A DNA stretch of 64,000 nt, from the NCBI RefSeq assembly GCF_000517085.1, contig NZ_KI912107.1, positions 1,364,398-1,428,397 of the forward strand, read 5' to 3'. The notes under the pieces are model-generated. The model searched no databases, was not told where the DNA came from, and saw nothing but the letters and a program-made list of their open reading frames with translations. How positions within the stretch are numbered: position 1 is the first letter of the stretch; every line of letters begins with the position of its first letter. Positions 28,901-36,831 of this stretch are shown here, in pieces. The DNA comes from Saccharicrinis fermentans DSM 9555 = JCM 21142 (GTDB taxonomy: Bacteria; Bacteroidota; Bacteroidia; Bacteroidales; Marinilabiliaceae). The position numbers were made by a program, and so were the translations under genes.

Positions 28901-29123
28901 GGATGGTTCATATTTCAGATTAAAGAATATTAACCTAAGCTATACTTTGCCTAAAAATATAATAGATAAAACAGGTATTGGTTTAAGCGATGTTAAGGTT
29001 TATTTCTCAGGTTCAGACTTGTTCTCTATAGACAATTATCCTGATGGATGGGATCCGGAAGTGGGAAGTAGTTCATATGCCATTACAAAGACATACTTGT
29101 TTGGTATTTCCGTTAAACTTTAA
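25974..29123 (+). CDS. SusC/RagA-like TonB-dependent transporter (LacI regulon)
   Basis: The protein is 1049 aa. A long signal region (charged to about residue 13, hydrophobic to about 30) is followed by the carboxypeptidase-like sandwich (RTITGKVMDEYGDLLPGVSVVIEG). The TonB-box region EEIVAVGYG comes next, then the plug with GVVPGVSVTRSSGAPDAS, MRGFTTMQ, LVDDIPVG and FLKDGAAAAIYGSRAAAG, and the beta-barrel ending LFGISVKL. It imports glycans across the outer membrane together with the SusD encoded 11 bp downstream. The triple operator upstream and the LacI gene at the end of the region suggest induction by a pathway intermediate. The substrate is not identified; the sulfatase and GH30-like hydrolase nearby suggest a sulfated or substituted glycan. 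Confidence 0.93.
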   Translation: MKRVLRRILAKRGLLTISWMFLFAITLSAIENSSGTTNNKIQEDGKRTITGKVMDEYGDLLPGVSVVIEGTTIGTITDIEGNYNLVITEGAKYLVFSFVGMEDQRVSLGIENTVNVVLKSGVIGLEEIVAVGYGTTKKKDLTGSVAIVKADEITTKKTTNISEAIQGVVPGVSVTRSSGAPDASTTIRMRGFTTMQGSSVPLILVDDIPVGSIDDVNPNDVQSMSFLKDGAAAAIYGSRAAAGVVIITTKRGRSDKISVNYDYNYFVRTPTRTPKVVGVEKWLQMRNEYEWNDLGNPEGGEFALYSEDYINNYLQNNADSPDEYPNTNWEELLMKDFSTGQRHSFNIYGGNKVLKTNASFTYEKQDALYDHYDYERAIMRVNNDIKISDNIGAVVDFTYKRTVTEKPTVNPTAASRSYPAIYAGQWSDGRVASGKDGSNIWAELQYGGFNDKESHLLYGRLGAWIKPINDLKLSMYYAPNMYFEKNKYFRKSVPYWDWDNPNNEGTPLGYAISSTSLQESRTDNSKNTLQFIGKYNKNFGRHKVEAMAGYEEYSFNEEKLSIEGKEYILQDYPYLDMAPEGQLFANGSNTGEEDKNYRSAFGRVAYNYSSKYYLQANFRADASSRFAEDYRWGYFPSVSAGWLVTGEDFMSSIDAISYLKLRASYGELGNDRLGNYIYMSQIDFANILLSQGNTSVSDVAAAQYQLAIEDIKWEVTKTWDIGVDAAFFNNSLSVTADYYKKETTDMLLSLTTPDLIGYDDPYYNVGDMKTTGWEFSLEYNNKIGDLSYGGGFNISDYTSTIGDVSGRRLFADSSTKLSEEGGEFKEWYGYKTDGIFQTQDEVDAYVTPSSKIGVGDVKYLDISGPEGVPDGIISAEYDKVKLGSSTPHYEYGGNIKLGYKGFQFVATFQGVGEWNRRIYPAMVEPFGERWQNVPDIYEKSYFSYYNTPEQNLKAKYPRLGFQTKSHNYGMSDFWLVDGSYFRLKNINLSYTLPKNIIDKTGIGLSDVKVYFSGSDLFSIDNYPDGWDPEVGSSSYAITKTYLFGISVKL

Positions 29124-29134
29124 AAGAATATATA

Positions 29135-30904
29135 ATGAAGAATCTATTAAAAGCAATAATTATAATGATTGCGGTTGGAATTACATCTTGTAATGATATG
29201 GATGTAGTACCAACAGATAGCGCATCCTCCGGTAATTGGTACTCTAATATTGATCAAATCAGGTGGTCTCTTAATGATGGTTATAGAGTCACTTTCTGGA
29301 AAACAGATGATGAATCATGGACGGATAATTGGACACAAAGGACATCAGTAAGTGAAATAGTATCTGGGTCGGTTACCAGTTCTTTTGGTTCTGCAAAAAC
29401 TAATTGGGCGCATTTATACAAGGCAATAACAAGGTCAAATATTCTTATTCGTGAAATCCCATTGGCTACTTATTTAGCCGAAGAAGTAAGAAATAAATTG
29501 GTTGCAGAAGCATATTTTATGAGGGCTTCATATTATTCTTATTTGGTGACTCATTTTGGTGATGTTCCTTTTTTATTGGATGAGATTACGATTGATGAAT
29601 CATTTGAAGTAGAGCGCACTGATAAAAATGTAATTCTTGAACAAATTTACAAAGATTATGATTTTGCCGCAGAGTGGTTGCCGGCAGAGTATGGCGCTAA
29701 TGAAAAACGTTATGCCTCATCAGGTGCAGCTTTAGCCTTGAAAGCAAGGGTTGCTTTATATATGGGTGACTATGCTATTTCAGCCGATGCATCAAAGGCA
29801 TGTATGAATTTAGGTGTGTATGAGCTTCATGACAGCTATGGTGAGTATTTTTTGCCAGAAACAAAGAACTCAAAGGAAACTATATTTGCTATTCCAAGAA
29901 ATTCTGATTTGGACGATTATTTAGGAAAAAATTATCCTCAAAAGGCCACTCTACCACGTAATAGAGATGGATGGGGAGCGTACAATCCTTCATGGGAGCT
30001 ATTGGCTGCTTATACTTGTACTGATGGCTTACCTATTGATGAATCACCATTATTTGAATCGACTAACCCATTTAAAAACCGTGATCCTCGTTTGATGGAG
30101 ACAATTATACCCTTTGGTTCTTTAAAAGATGGGGATGGTTTGGTTCCTGAATCAGGTTATAGATTTCTAGATCGTGAATACAATCCACATCCAGATGCCA
30201 AGAAAATATTGAATTATGCTATAGGAACACAGGTAAAGAATAATGATACAAAATCTGTTGCCCAGTATGCTAGTTTTAATGGTTTACTATGGAAGAAAGG
30301 AGTAAATGAGAAATGGACTGAATTCTTAGCAGATCCAGATAATGTAATTATTCGTTATGCAGATGTGTTATTAATGTATGCTGAAGCTAATATAGAGTTA
30401 GGTTCTTCCCATATTGATGCTTCTGTATTAGAGGCAATTAATAAGGTTCGGGCCAGAGCGTATGGTGTAGATGTGGCAGATGTGGCAAATTATCCAGCGG
30501 TTATAAGTACCAACCAGGATGAACTTCGCTTGATTGTTAGAAATGAGCGCCGTGTGGAATTTGCCAACGAAGGATTGCGTTATATGGATTTAATTAGATG
30601 GAGATTGGCAGAAAAAGCATTAGTAGGTAATATCTACGGGTTATTAGATGTAAACGTAAAAGCGTCTGGAGCTGCTACAGGTCCGTTAGTTGATGAGGTT
30701 ACCAGTAAGGGACTTTGGTTTTGGGGATTAAAACCTGAGATTGATGATGAAACCGGATTGCCTGATTTTACAAATCTACATGATGCAGGCTTGTGTAAAG
30801 TAATTGCAGTTCGTAATTTCGATGCAACACGCCAATATTTATGGCCTATTCCTGCAGAAGAAAGAAAGATTAACGAGAACTTAGGACAAAATCCTAATTA
30901 TTAA
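29135..30904 (+). CDS. SusD/RagB-like surface glycan-binding lipoprotein (LacI regulon)
   Basis: The protein is 589 aa. The signal peptide ends at the lipobox GITSC, followed by NDMDVVPTD. SusD signatures include EAYFMRASYYSYLVTHFGDVP, ALALKARVALYMGDY, NPFKNRDPRL and LRLIVRNERRVEFANEGLRYMDLIRW, with the typical C-terminal ENLGQNPNY. It starts 11 bp after its SusC, so the two are co-translated, and a rho-independent terminator follows. It binds glycan at the cell surface as the lid of the SusC channel. Confidence 0.92.
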   Translation: MKNLLKAIIIMIAVGITSCNDMDVVPTDSASSGNWYSNIDQIRWSLNDGYRVTFWKTDDESWTDNWTQRTSVSEIVSGSVTSSFGSAKTNWAHLYKAITRSNILIREIPLATYLAEEVRNKLVAEAYFMRASYYSYLVTHFGDVPFLLDEITIDESFEVERTDKNVILEQIYKDYDFAAEWLPAEYGANEKRYASSGAALALKARVALYMGDYAISADASKACMNLGVYELHDSYGEYFLPETKNSKETIFAIPRNSDLDDYLGKNYPQKATLPRNRDGWGAYNPSWELLAAYTCTDGLPIDESPLFESTNPFKNRDPRLMETIIPFGSLKDGDGLVPESGYRFLDREYNPHPDAKKILNYAIGTQVKNNDTKSVAQYASFNGLLWKKGVNEKWTEFLADPDNVIIRYADVLLMYAEANIELGSSHIDASVLEAINKVRARAYGVDVADVANYPAVISTNQDELRLIVRNERRVEFANEGLRYMDLIRWRLAEKALVGNIYGLLDVNVKASGAATGPLVDEVTSKGLWFWGLKPEIDDETGLPDFTNLHDAGLCKVIAVRNFDATRQYLWPIPAEERKINENLGQNPNY

Positions 30905-30921
30905 GTAAATAATAAAGATGA

Positions 30922-30956
30922 GAAAGGGTTTGACTTTCAGTCAAGCCTTTTTTTTT
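30922..30956 (+). terminator. Rho-independent terminator after SusD
   Basis: An imperfect stem (AAAGGGTTTGACT against AGTCAAGCCTTT) with a 3-nt loop runs into a nine-T tract. It lies about 18 bp after the SusD stop and before the convergent regulator gene. Confidence 0.8.
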
Positions 30957-30997
30957 GCTCAATAGATAAATGGCTGGTAGGTATTTGCTACTAACCT

Positions 30998-32245
30998 TTA
31001 TTGCACTGAATTAAAATCTTCTTTAAAGGAAATATCCCCATTGATAGAATTTAATTCAAAATCGTCAATGGAGCCGGTTCCGTAAAATAAAATCTCAACC
31101 CCTTTAATTAAACCAAGCTCTCTTTTGTAGTTTTGGGTATAAATAACATCATCATTGATGATAAAGTTAAGTTGTTTGTCTGAGTTTTGTATCTCCACAT
31201 TACCCCAGTCTGTTAAATCCACACAGAAAGCCGACATATCGTCCTGACTACCATTTTTGCCTATTTCACTATAACGGGCTAATATCCAGTATGAACAGCC
31301 TGGTTTTGAAAAATACTGCTGTATCATGCCACTTTCACATTTGACTCGTACAACAATGTTATTGCAATTGGTTTGTGGCCAGAAACCCGCATTCTTAATT
31401 CGCATCTTTAAACGAAAATTATCCCCGTCAATGCCAAAATCCTGGTAATTTAATAAGCGAAGTATGGAGATTTGTGTGGTATCCATTCCACATTTTGCCA
31501 TATCAGAAGTGTTTAGGTGCCAGTATCCATTTGATTTTTGAATAATATCCCGGTCAATAGGGAATATTGTATTATCTTGGTTCATACGTCGTGCTGTTCC
31601 TATAGCTGCCCATCCATCAGAAGGAATCGTTACTTTTGATAATGTTTTAACAACCTTGTTATTTTTTATAATCTGTGGCTGGAAAATACCGGGGTATTTG
31701 TAAAAATGAGCAATGTTGCTTTTTTTCTTAGGAATTTGCACAGTATCCATATAGTCGCCAAAATAGATAGTGTAGTTATTCTTTTTGTGATCTTCTCCTT
31801 CTAACTTAAAAAATACGGTGGCTGTGTTTTTACCTTCTGTACGGTCTAATTTAAGTTTAGTATCAATCGTTGAAACTTTATAGCTTGAATGTGTAATAAT
31901 ATAATAGGTACCTGCTCCAATTAATATAACACATAAAGATATAAGTGCTATTTTAATTTGGTTTTTACTAATACTTAGTTTTCTTGAGTTAATAATTTCA
32001 GAACGAATACTTATTGCGTATTTTTCCAGTGCCAGATGTGTTGCTTCCTGGGGAGTATAGTTTTCTTTTGTTTTTAGCTTGCCAAAAATCCTTTTTAAAG
32101 TACTCGCACTAACTATAACTTTTGTTTTTTGTTGTATCAAGAAACTCAGGTTGTGATAATCTTTATTTTTCCATGTTTCTATTTTGCCTTTATTAAAATA
32201 GCGTTCGAATATATCTTGTATTTCCTCTGTAGTAAGCTTGTTCAT
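30998..32245 (-). CDS. Membrane-anchored one-component regulator: HTH-like N-terminus, one TM helix, large periplasmic sensor
   Basis: The protein is 415 aa from the ATG at 32245; the frame extends 27 residues upstream, but those residues look like 5' leader. Residues 1-95 are charged and helical, with VSASTLKRIFGKLK resembling the recognition helix of small HTH proteins in Bacteroidota. One transmembrane helix lies at about 97-118 (IALISLCVILIGAGTYYII). The remaining 300 residues face the periplasm. A PKD-like sandwich at about 130-210 (VFFKLEGED, NYTIYFGDYMDTV) is followed by a lectin-like jelly roll (GYWHLNTSD, FRLKMRIKN, GVEILFYGTG). There is no kinase, receiver or anti-sigma motif. This ToxR-like layout suggests direct control of nearby genes by a periplasmic glycan. 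It is divergent from the sulfatase. Confidence 0.6.
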   Translation of the reverse strand: MNKLTTEEIQDIFERYFNKGKIETWKNKDYHNLSFLIQQKTKVIVSASTLKRIFGKLKTKENYTPQEATHLALEKYAISIRSEIINSRKLSISKNQIKIALISLCVILIGAGTYYIITHSSYKVSTIDTKLKLDRTEGKNTATVFFKLEGEDHKKNNYTIYFGDYMDTVQIPKKKSNIAHFYKYPGIFQPQIIKNNKVVKTLSKVTIPSDGWAAIGTARRMNQDNTIFPIDRDIIQKSNGYWHLNTSDMAKCGMDTTQISILRLLNYQDFGIDGDNFRLKMRIKNAGFWPQTNCNNIVVRVKCESGMIQQYFSKPGCSYWILARYSEIGKNGSQDDMSAFCVDLTDWGNVEIQNSDKQLNFIINDDVIYTQNYKRELGLIKGVEILFYGTGSIDDFELNSINGDISFKEDFNSVQ

Positions 32246-32452
32246 TGTTGATATGCATCTTTGTAATTGACAGATGTAAAGCAAGTTAAGTTGCTCGCGT
32301 TTATGCGCAGCTTTTGCATAACACAAAAGTATTAAAATATCGTTCTAATCTATATTTTTAAGATAAGAAACAAGTTAATAACGGCATGGAGTAGTCAACA
32401 ATTGTAAAAAATGAAAAAGAAGACTATTGCATGATACAAATACATTTTTAAT

Positions 32453-33838
32453 ATGAGAACTTTAGTATTATTAATTGCGCTACAATTATTATCCCCGGTT
32501 ATATGGGCTAAAAAGCGCACATACACACGTCCAAATTTTATTGTTATTTATACCGATGATCAGCAATATAATGGTGTTGGTTATACGGGTAATGATATTA
32601 TTAATACGCCTTTTATAGATAAGTTGGCGTCAAAGTCATTGAAATTTACTAATGCCAATGTAGCCTTTGCGCTTTGTAGTCCAAGCCGTGCTGCGATGCT
32701 TACCGGGCGATATAACAGTGCTAATGGAGTATTGCAACTTAATAGTAAGCTAAACAAAGGCGAAGTATCTGTTGCTTCCTTGTTGAAAGAAGCAGGTTAT
32801 TCAACTGCTATGACAGGAAAATGGCATATACCTCAAAAACCAAAGCAATTAGGTTTCGATTTTTTTAGTTATATGTATTCCAATGGAACCTATTATAACC
32901 GTCAGTTTTTTGAGGAAGGAGATACTTTAAAACCTGCAATACATTGTGATTTATATGCAGCCAATAAGGCGAAAGAGTATCTAAATAAAAAAGCTAAAAA
33001 AGATGAACCGTTCTTTTTATACTACTGTGCCCAAACGCCACACATGAATGGTAAGCTAATATGGGATGCTAAAGGGGAAACGAAAGCACAGTATGATTAT
33101 AAAGATATGCCAGTGCCAGCCAATCATGCTGATGATTTATCGGATAAACCTGAATATCTGAAGAAAGTACGTAATCGCAGACAGGCTAAAAAATACGGTT
33201 ACCCCGATTCAACAGCTATTCAAAAACATGCGCTGGATTACTATTCTGTAATAACAGAGCTGGATGGTTTTGTCGAAGGATTAATCAAAGAGGTAAAAAG
33301 TCTTGGCCTATTGGATAATACCTACATCTTTTTTATGAGCGATAATGGATGGATGGTTGGTGACCATGGATTTACCAGTAAAGTACTTCCTTATCGTCCT
33401 GCCAGTCATGTTCCATTTTTTGTGTTAGGACCTGGTATAAAGAAAAATACTGAATCGAACACTATGGTTTCTAATATCGATATAGCACCAACTATGCTCG
33501 ATTTAGCAGGAGTATCGGTACCTGATTATATGCATGGTAAAAGTTTAAAAGATGTTCTTACTCAAAAAGAAAGTGTTGTTCGTGATATATTTATTTACGA
33601 AGGGGTAGGTAAATATGGTGGTTCAAGACCAAATCTCACGGCTATTTCTGACGATTACAGGTTGATCATTACTTATAAAGATGAAACGTTAAAAGAAGAA
33701 TCATTCCGCGAATTATATCATCAAAAGAAAGATAAGTGGGAAATGACTAATCTGGCTTCAAATCCGGAGTATGCCTCTGTGGTTCGTAAGTTAGAGTCAG
33801 ATATTAAAAAGCATAAAATTGAAGTTTTAGGAATGTGA
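32453..33838 (+). CDS. Type I sulfatase, exported (sulfatase S1 family)
   Basis: The protein is 461 aa with a signal peptide to about residue 20. The formylglycine motif is CSPSRAAMLTGR, with the Cys at residue 75, so it needs an anaerobic or aerobic sulfatase-maturating enzyme, which is not encoded in this window. Metal-binding residues are visible in the N-terminal IYTDDQQ and in FMSDNGWMVGDHG. It removes sulfate esters from a glycan, probably in the periplasm. The subfamily cannot be fixed by eye. It is divergent from the membrane regulator and upstream of the GH30-type genes, so it probably acts on the same substrate as the SusC/SusD pair before it. No LacI-type operator lies directly upstream. 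Confidence 0.9.
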   Translation: MRTLVLLIALQLLSPVIWAKKRTYTRPNFIVIYTDDQQYNGVGYTGNDIINTPFIDKLASKSLKFTNANVAFALCSPSRAAMLTGRYNSANGVLQLNSKLNKGEVSVASLLKEAGYSTAMTGKWHIPQKPKQLGFDFFSYMYSNGTYYNRQFFEEGDTLKPAIHCDLYAANKAKEYLNKKAKKDEPFFLYYCAQTPHMNGKLIWDAKGETKAQYDYKDMPVPANHADDLSDKPEYLKKVRNRRQAKKYGYPDSTAIQKHALDYYSVITELDGFVEGLIKEVKSLGLLDNTYIFFMSDNGWMVGDHGFTSKVLPYRPASHVPFFVLGPGIKKNTESNTMVSNIDIAPTMLDLAGVSVPDYMHGKSLKDVLTQKESVVRDIFIYEGVGKYGGSRPNLTAISDDYRLIITYKDETLKEESFRELYHQKKDKWEMTNLASNPEYASVVRKLESDIKKHKIEVLGM

Positions 33839-33919
33839 AAAAATGGTGCATCAAAGTATTTATTGTATATGATTTGTCAAGTGAAAGATACTATATTCAT
33901 ATTATAAAAGAAACTTTTC

Positions 33920-33950
33920 GGAAACGCTTACGGCGATTGTAAACGTTTAC
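33920..33950 (+). promoter_or_regulatory. Paired LacI-type operator upstream of the GH30-type genes
   Basis: GGAAACGCTTAC at 33920-33931 and the perfect palindrome GTAAACGTTTAC at 33939-33950, starting exactly 19 bp apart. The perfect copy defines the consensus used for the sites at 21444 and 25806. It lies 85 bp upstream of the ORF at 34035. Confidence 0.75.
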
Positions 33951-34034
33951 ATTAATGCGTAAATGTTAAAAACGGCACAGCCATTTGTCTATTATCGATA
34001 TAAATAGCTTATTAGCTAATATAAAAAGAAAGCC

Positions 34035-34661
34035 ATGTTAGTAAAAATAATAGTTGTCGTTTTTATTCTTTCAACCATCCTTTCTCAATTATCCGCTCAA
34101 CTAATAAGCGTTGATGAAGGTTCGTGCGAAGAGGAATATAAGGGGACAGGTATTTTCTGTATTTCATATCTGGGCCAATATTTGCGTATGTGGAATAGCT
34201 GGCAGTTAGGGGCTTTTCGTATGCTGTATGAAGAACTAGTCATAAATTATGTTAAATTTTATTCAAGATATAGGGCAAAGGATAATCCAGATAGATATAA
34301 TGATGTTTTAGTTGCTATTGGCAATGCTAAAGTATACAATCATGACTTGACGGTGTTAATATGTACGCACAATCTGCCTGGTGAGTTGAAGGATGACTGT
34401 GACATAGGTGATTATTACAATCATGAATGTGGCTCGCATCTTGTGAGTGATGTTGCGATAGCTCGACATATGATTGATTTATTTAATATAGGTGGAAATG
34501 TTTTTCTTGCATTTTTAACTAATTCACATAAGTTTCCTCTTAAGGCCGGATTATTCGCCACCACTTGGAATGGCAAATCTGTAAGAAACTCCATCTTCTA
34601 TGGATTTAAGCACCTGTCGGCTACGCATTCTTTATATTCGGGAAGGGTAACCGTGATTTAA
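34035..34661 (+). pseudogene. Probable internally deleted GH30-like gene (208-aa ORF)
   Basis: The ORF is intact but looks like an enzyme with its middle missing. There is a signal peptide (about residues 1-22, ending LSAQ). VLVAIGNAKVYNHDLTVLICTHNLPGELKDD then resembles the early barrel of GH30-type hydrolases, where a similar stretch reads trp-Ser-Pro-Pro. The last part (DLFNIGGNVFLAFL, GFKHLSA, SGRVTVI) resembles the end of such barrels and the closing beta domain. The two Glu-bearing motifs of clan GH-A are absent. It sits behind a perfect paired operator and 111 bp before an intact GH30-like gene, so it may still be transcribed. The family link rests on weak motif similarity; an unrelated small exported protein is possible. 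Confidence 0.45.
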
Positions 34662-34772
34662 CAGCCATGGTAAATACAAAGTAGTGACTTTATGAGAAGA
34701 AGGGGAAGCTTATGTTTATTTGATAGCGGTTATGGATAATTTATATAATAAGTTAATGTAAATATTATAGTT

Positions 34773-36701
34773 ATGTACAAAAGTGAAATTTTAATAATTA
34801 CTATGTTTTTGTTCTTGAGTTGGGGAATGAATGCCCAATCAATAAAAGAAGAACAATTACAGGGTACTGTAGACATACATACAGATCAATATAAGCAAAC
34901 AGTTTGGGGAATAGGCTTCGAGATTCAAAGTGATGCCATTGGTTCCGGAAATACTGGATTGCCAGAAGAAAGACACGCAGTGCCACACGATTTAACGCCA
35001 AGCGAGCGTGAACGTTTTGCAAAAGAAATGTTGGACGGTTTTCGATATTGTCGTTTAGCTGGTGGACTGTATTGGAGAGGACTGGATGCCGAAAAAAAAT
35101 ATTTAATGCCACGTTGGCCTGAGCAATTGGAAGAGCTGCGTCAGATGATGGAATGGGCTGGTGTTGAAGGTGTATCATTGGAGTATTGGTCGCCACCACC
35201 ATATTGGAAAGCTAATTTGAAGTATGTAGGTAAGGGAAGTAAAGATAGGACTAACACCCTACGTTGTTTTGGACCGGACTTTGTAAATGATCCTGTATAT
35301 AAGGGTGACACGGCTAAGTTTTTAAAAGAATATGGACAGGCGTGTGTAAAAGATATTGAGACGTTAAAAGAAGCAGGTATAAAAACAGTACAGTGGGGTA
35401 TTAGCAATGAACCCTTTACTAATAATGCACAATATTCCTCGTGTAAGTTTTTTTCTGCCGAGGATTATATTAGAGCTTATGTTGCTTCAGCGAGTGCTGT
35501 TAGAAATTTAGATTCTACAATCTTGTTAATGAGTGATACAGAACCAGGTTATCCAAGAAAAATTGCTAAAGGAATGCACAGGCGTGAAGTGGCTGAGTTA
35601 GTAGATGCTTATGTGGTACATACCATTGGATGGGACTCAGAACGCGTTAAAAATGTTCATGAAAAAATCAGTAAAACATTGCCTAAGCGTCCTTGGTTTC
35701 AAAATGAATATGAGTATTTAAAAGGCAGTGCAAGTCCTGAACGCTGTTTAAATACTGCTCAACATATCATGAATTCATTTCAGTTGGGGCAAAATCCTAC
35801 ATGGTATTGGATTCATGCTCTAAAGCCTTTTAAGAATTCTGAAGCAAGTGGATATTCATTAGGTTTTTGGAAATCTCAATTGCCGGGTCATGAGCCAAAA
35901 AATATTGGAAAATATGAACGATGGGTTAAAGGTGATATTATAACTAAAATGCCTGAAATGTTCAAAAAAATGGAGTATCTGAATGGTATTCGTCCTTCAG
36001 ATAAAGAACCTGGTGTGTATTATAGTTTTATTTTGAATCAACCTGCCACAGCTTATATGTTGGTTGATCAGGTAGGTGGGTATGAGCCAATAGGATGGAC
36101 CAAGACAGAACTAAAGGTAGTTCGTTCGCAAGGAACTGATATTGTATATACCAAAAAGCTTAAGAAAGGAAATAATTCTGTTGCTAAACATGATGGAAAG
36201 AATGGAGATACTTATGGAGCTCCTCATGCTTTGTTCTTAGATGGTGAAGATATGCAAACCTTTGAAGTAGAGGTGGGAGTAAATAGTCCAATGAAGATTC
36301 GTTCAAAGGCTATGAAGTTAGAATTGGAGGCCGATAAAATGAAGCCAGGGAGTTGGATATATAATGATTTCAACTGGAATGCTGTAGGGAGTTTCGTAAA
36401 ACGTATGCCATGGGATTGCAGAGTAATAGATTTAACTGAAAATAACTATCATAAAGATGCACGTGTTTTTGCATATGAAAAACCGAACGGAAAGCGAGTT
36501 GTCGTTGTATCTAATCGCACTGGAGCTGATTATACTTTTTATTTAAATACGGGTATTGATAGAGCAAAATGGATTGGTTATCGTTATACTCCTTGGGAAA
36601 GAGGAGAAAATACCATGGGTGTAAAAGTTGGGAATAAAAAAGGGAAAAGCTTTTCTGTAACATTGCCTGATTTGTCATGGGAATTTTGGGAAGAGCGTTA
36701 G
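34773..36701 (+). CDS. GH30-like clan GH-A glycoside hydrolase, exported
   Basis: The protein is 642 aa with a signal peptide to about residue 21 (GMNAQ). The barrel domain carries SLEYWSPPPYWK (the Ser-Pro-Pro element of GH30-type enzymes), GISNEPF with the acid/base Glu213, and WFQNEYEY with the nucleophile Glu312. The later part (about residues 520-642) is a beta domain ending VTLPDLSWEFWEE. Clan GH-A is well supported; the precise family is less sure because the sequence is diverged. It would cleave a beta-linked glycan in the periplasm or outside. It is the last gene of the putative LacI regulon, facing the LacI gene across a bidirectional hairpin. Confidence 0.75.
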   Translation: MYKSEILIITMFLFLSWGMNAQSIKEEQLQGTVDIHTDQYKQTVWGIGFEIQSDAIGSGNTGLPEERHAVPHDLTPSERERFAKEMLDGFRYCRLAGGLYWRGLDAEKKYLMPRWPEQLEELRQMMEWAGVEGVSLEYWSPPPYWKANLKYVGKGSKDRTNTLRCFGPDFVNDPVYKGDTAKFLKEYGQACVKDIETLKEAGIKTVQWGISNEPFTNNAQYSSCKFFSAEDYIRAYVASASAVRNLDSTILLMSDTEPGYPRKIAKGMHRREVAELVDAYVVHTIGWDSERVKNVHEKISKTLPKRPWFQNEYEYLKGSASPERCLNTAQHIMNSFQLGQNPTWYWIHALKPFKNSEASGYSLGFWKSQLPGHEPKNIGKYERWVKGDIITKMPEMFKKMEYLNGIRPSDKEPGVYYSFILNQPATAYMLVDQVGGYEPIGWTKTELKVVRSQGTDIVYTKKLKKGNNSVAKHDGKNGDTYGAPHALFLDGEDMQTFEVEVGVNSPMKIRSKAMKLELEADKMKPGSWIYNDFNWNAVGSFVKRMPWDCRVIDLTENNYHKDARVFAYEKPNGKRVVVVSNRTGADYTFYLNTGIDRAKWIGYRYTPWERGENTMGVKVGNKKGKSFSVTLPDLSWEFWEER

Positions 36702-36778
36702 GTTTCGTTTTTTTAACTTCAATAGAATTCCCTTCGTATAGTTGTATTCTCGGAGGCTCAATTTAAATGAAGGCAGAA

Positions 36779-36806
36779 ATTATAGCTGGACTTGTCCAGC
36801 TATAAT
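36779..36806. terminator. Bidirectional hairpin terminator between GH30-like and LacI genes
   Basis: Perfect 13-bp inverted repeat with arms ATTATAGCTGGAC and GTCCAGCTATAAT and a 2-nt TT centre. It lies between two convergent genes, 77 bp after one stop and 26 bp before the other. There is no long T-run on either side, so termination efficiency is uncertain. Confidence 0.7.
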
Positions 36807-36831
36807 AAAGGAGCAATAGCATTGAAAATGA

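Noticed and set aside
34801-35202. 133-codon minus-strand ORF
   Set aside because: It is a shadow of the GH30-like gene, which has signal peptide and catalytic motifs in the plus frame.
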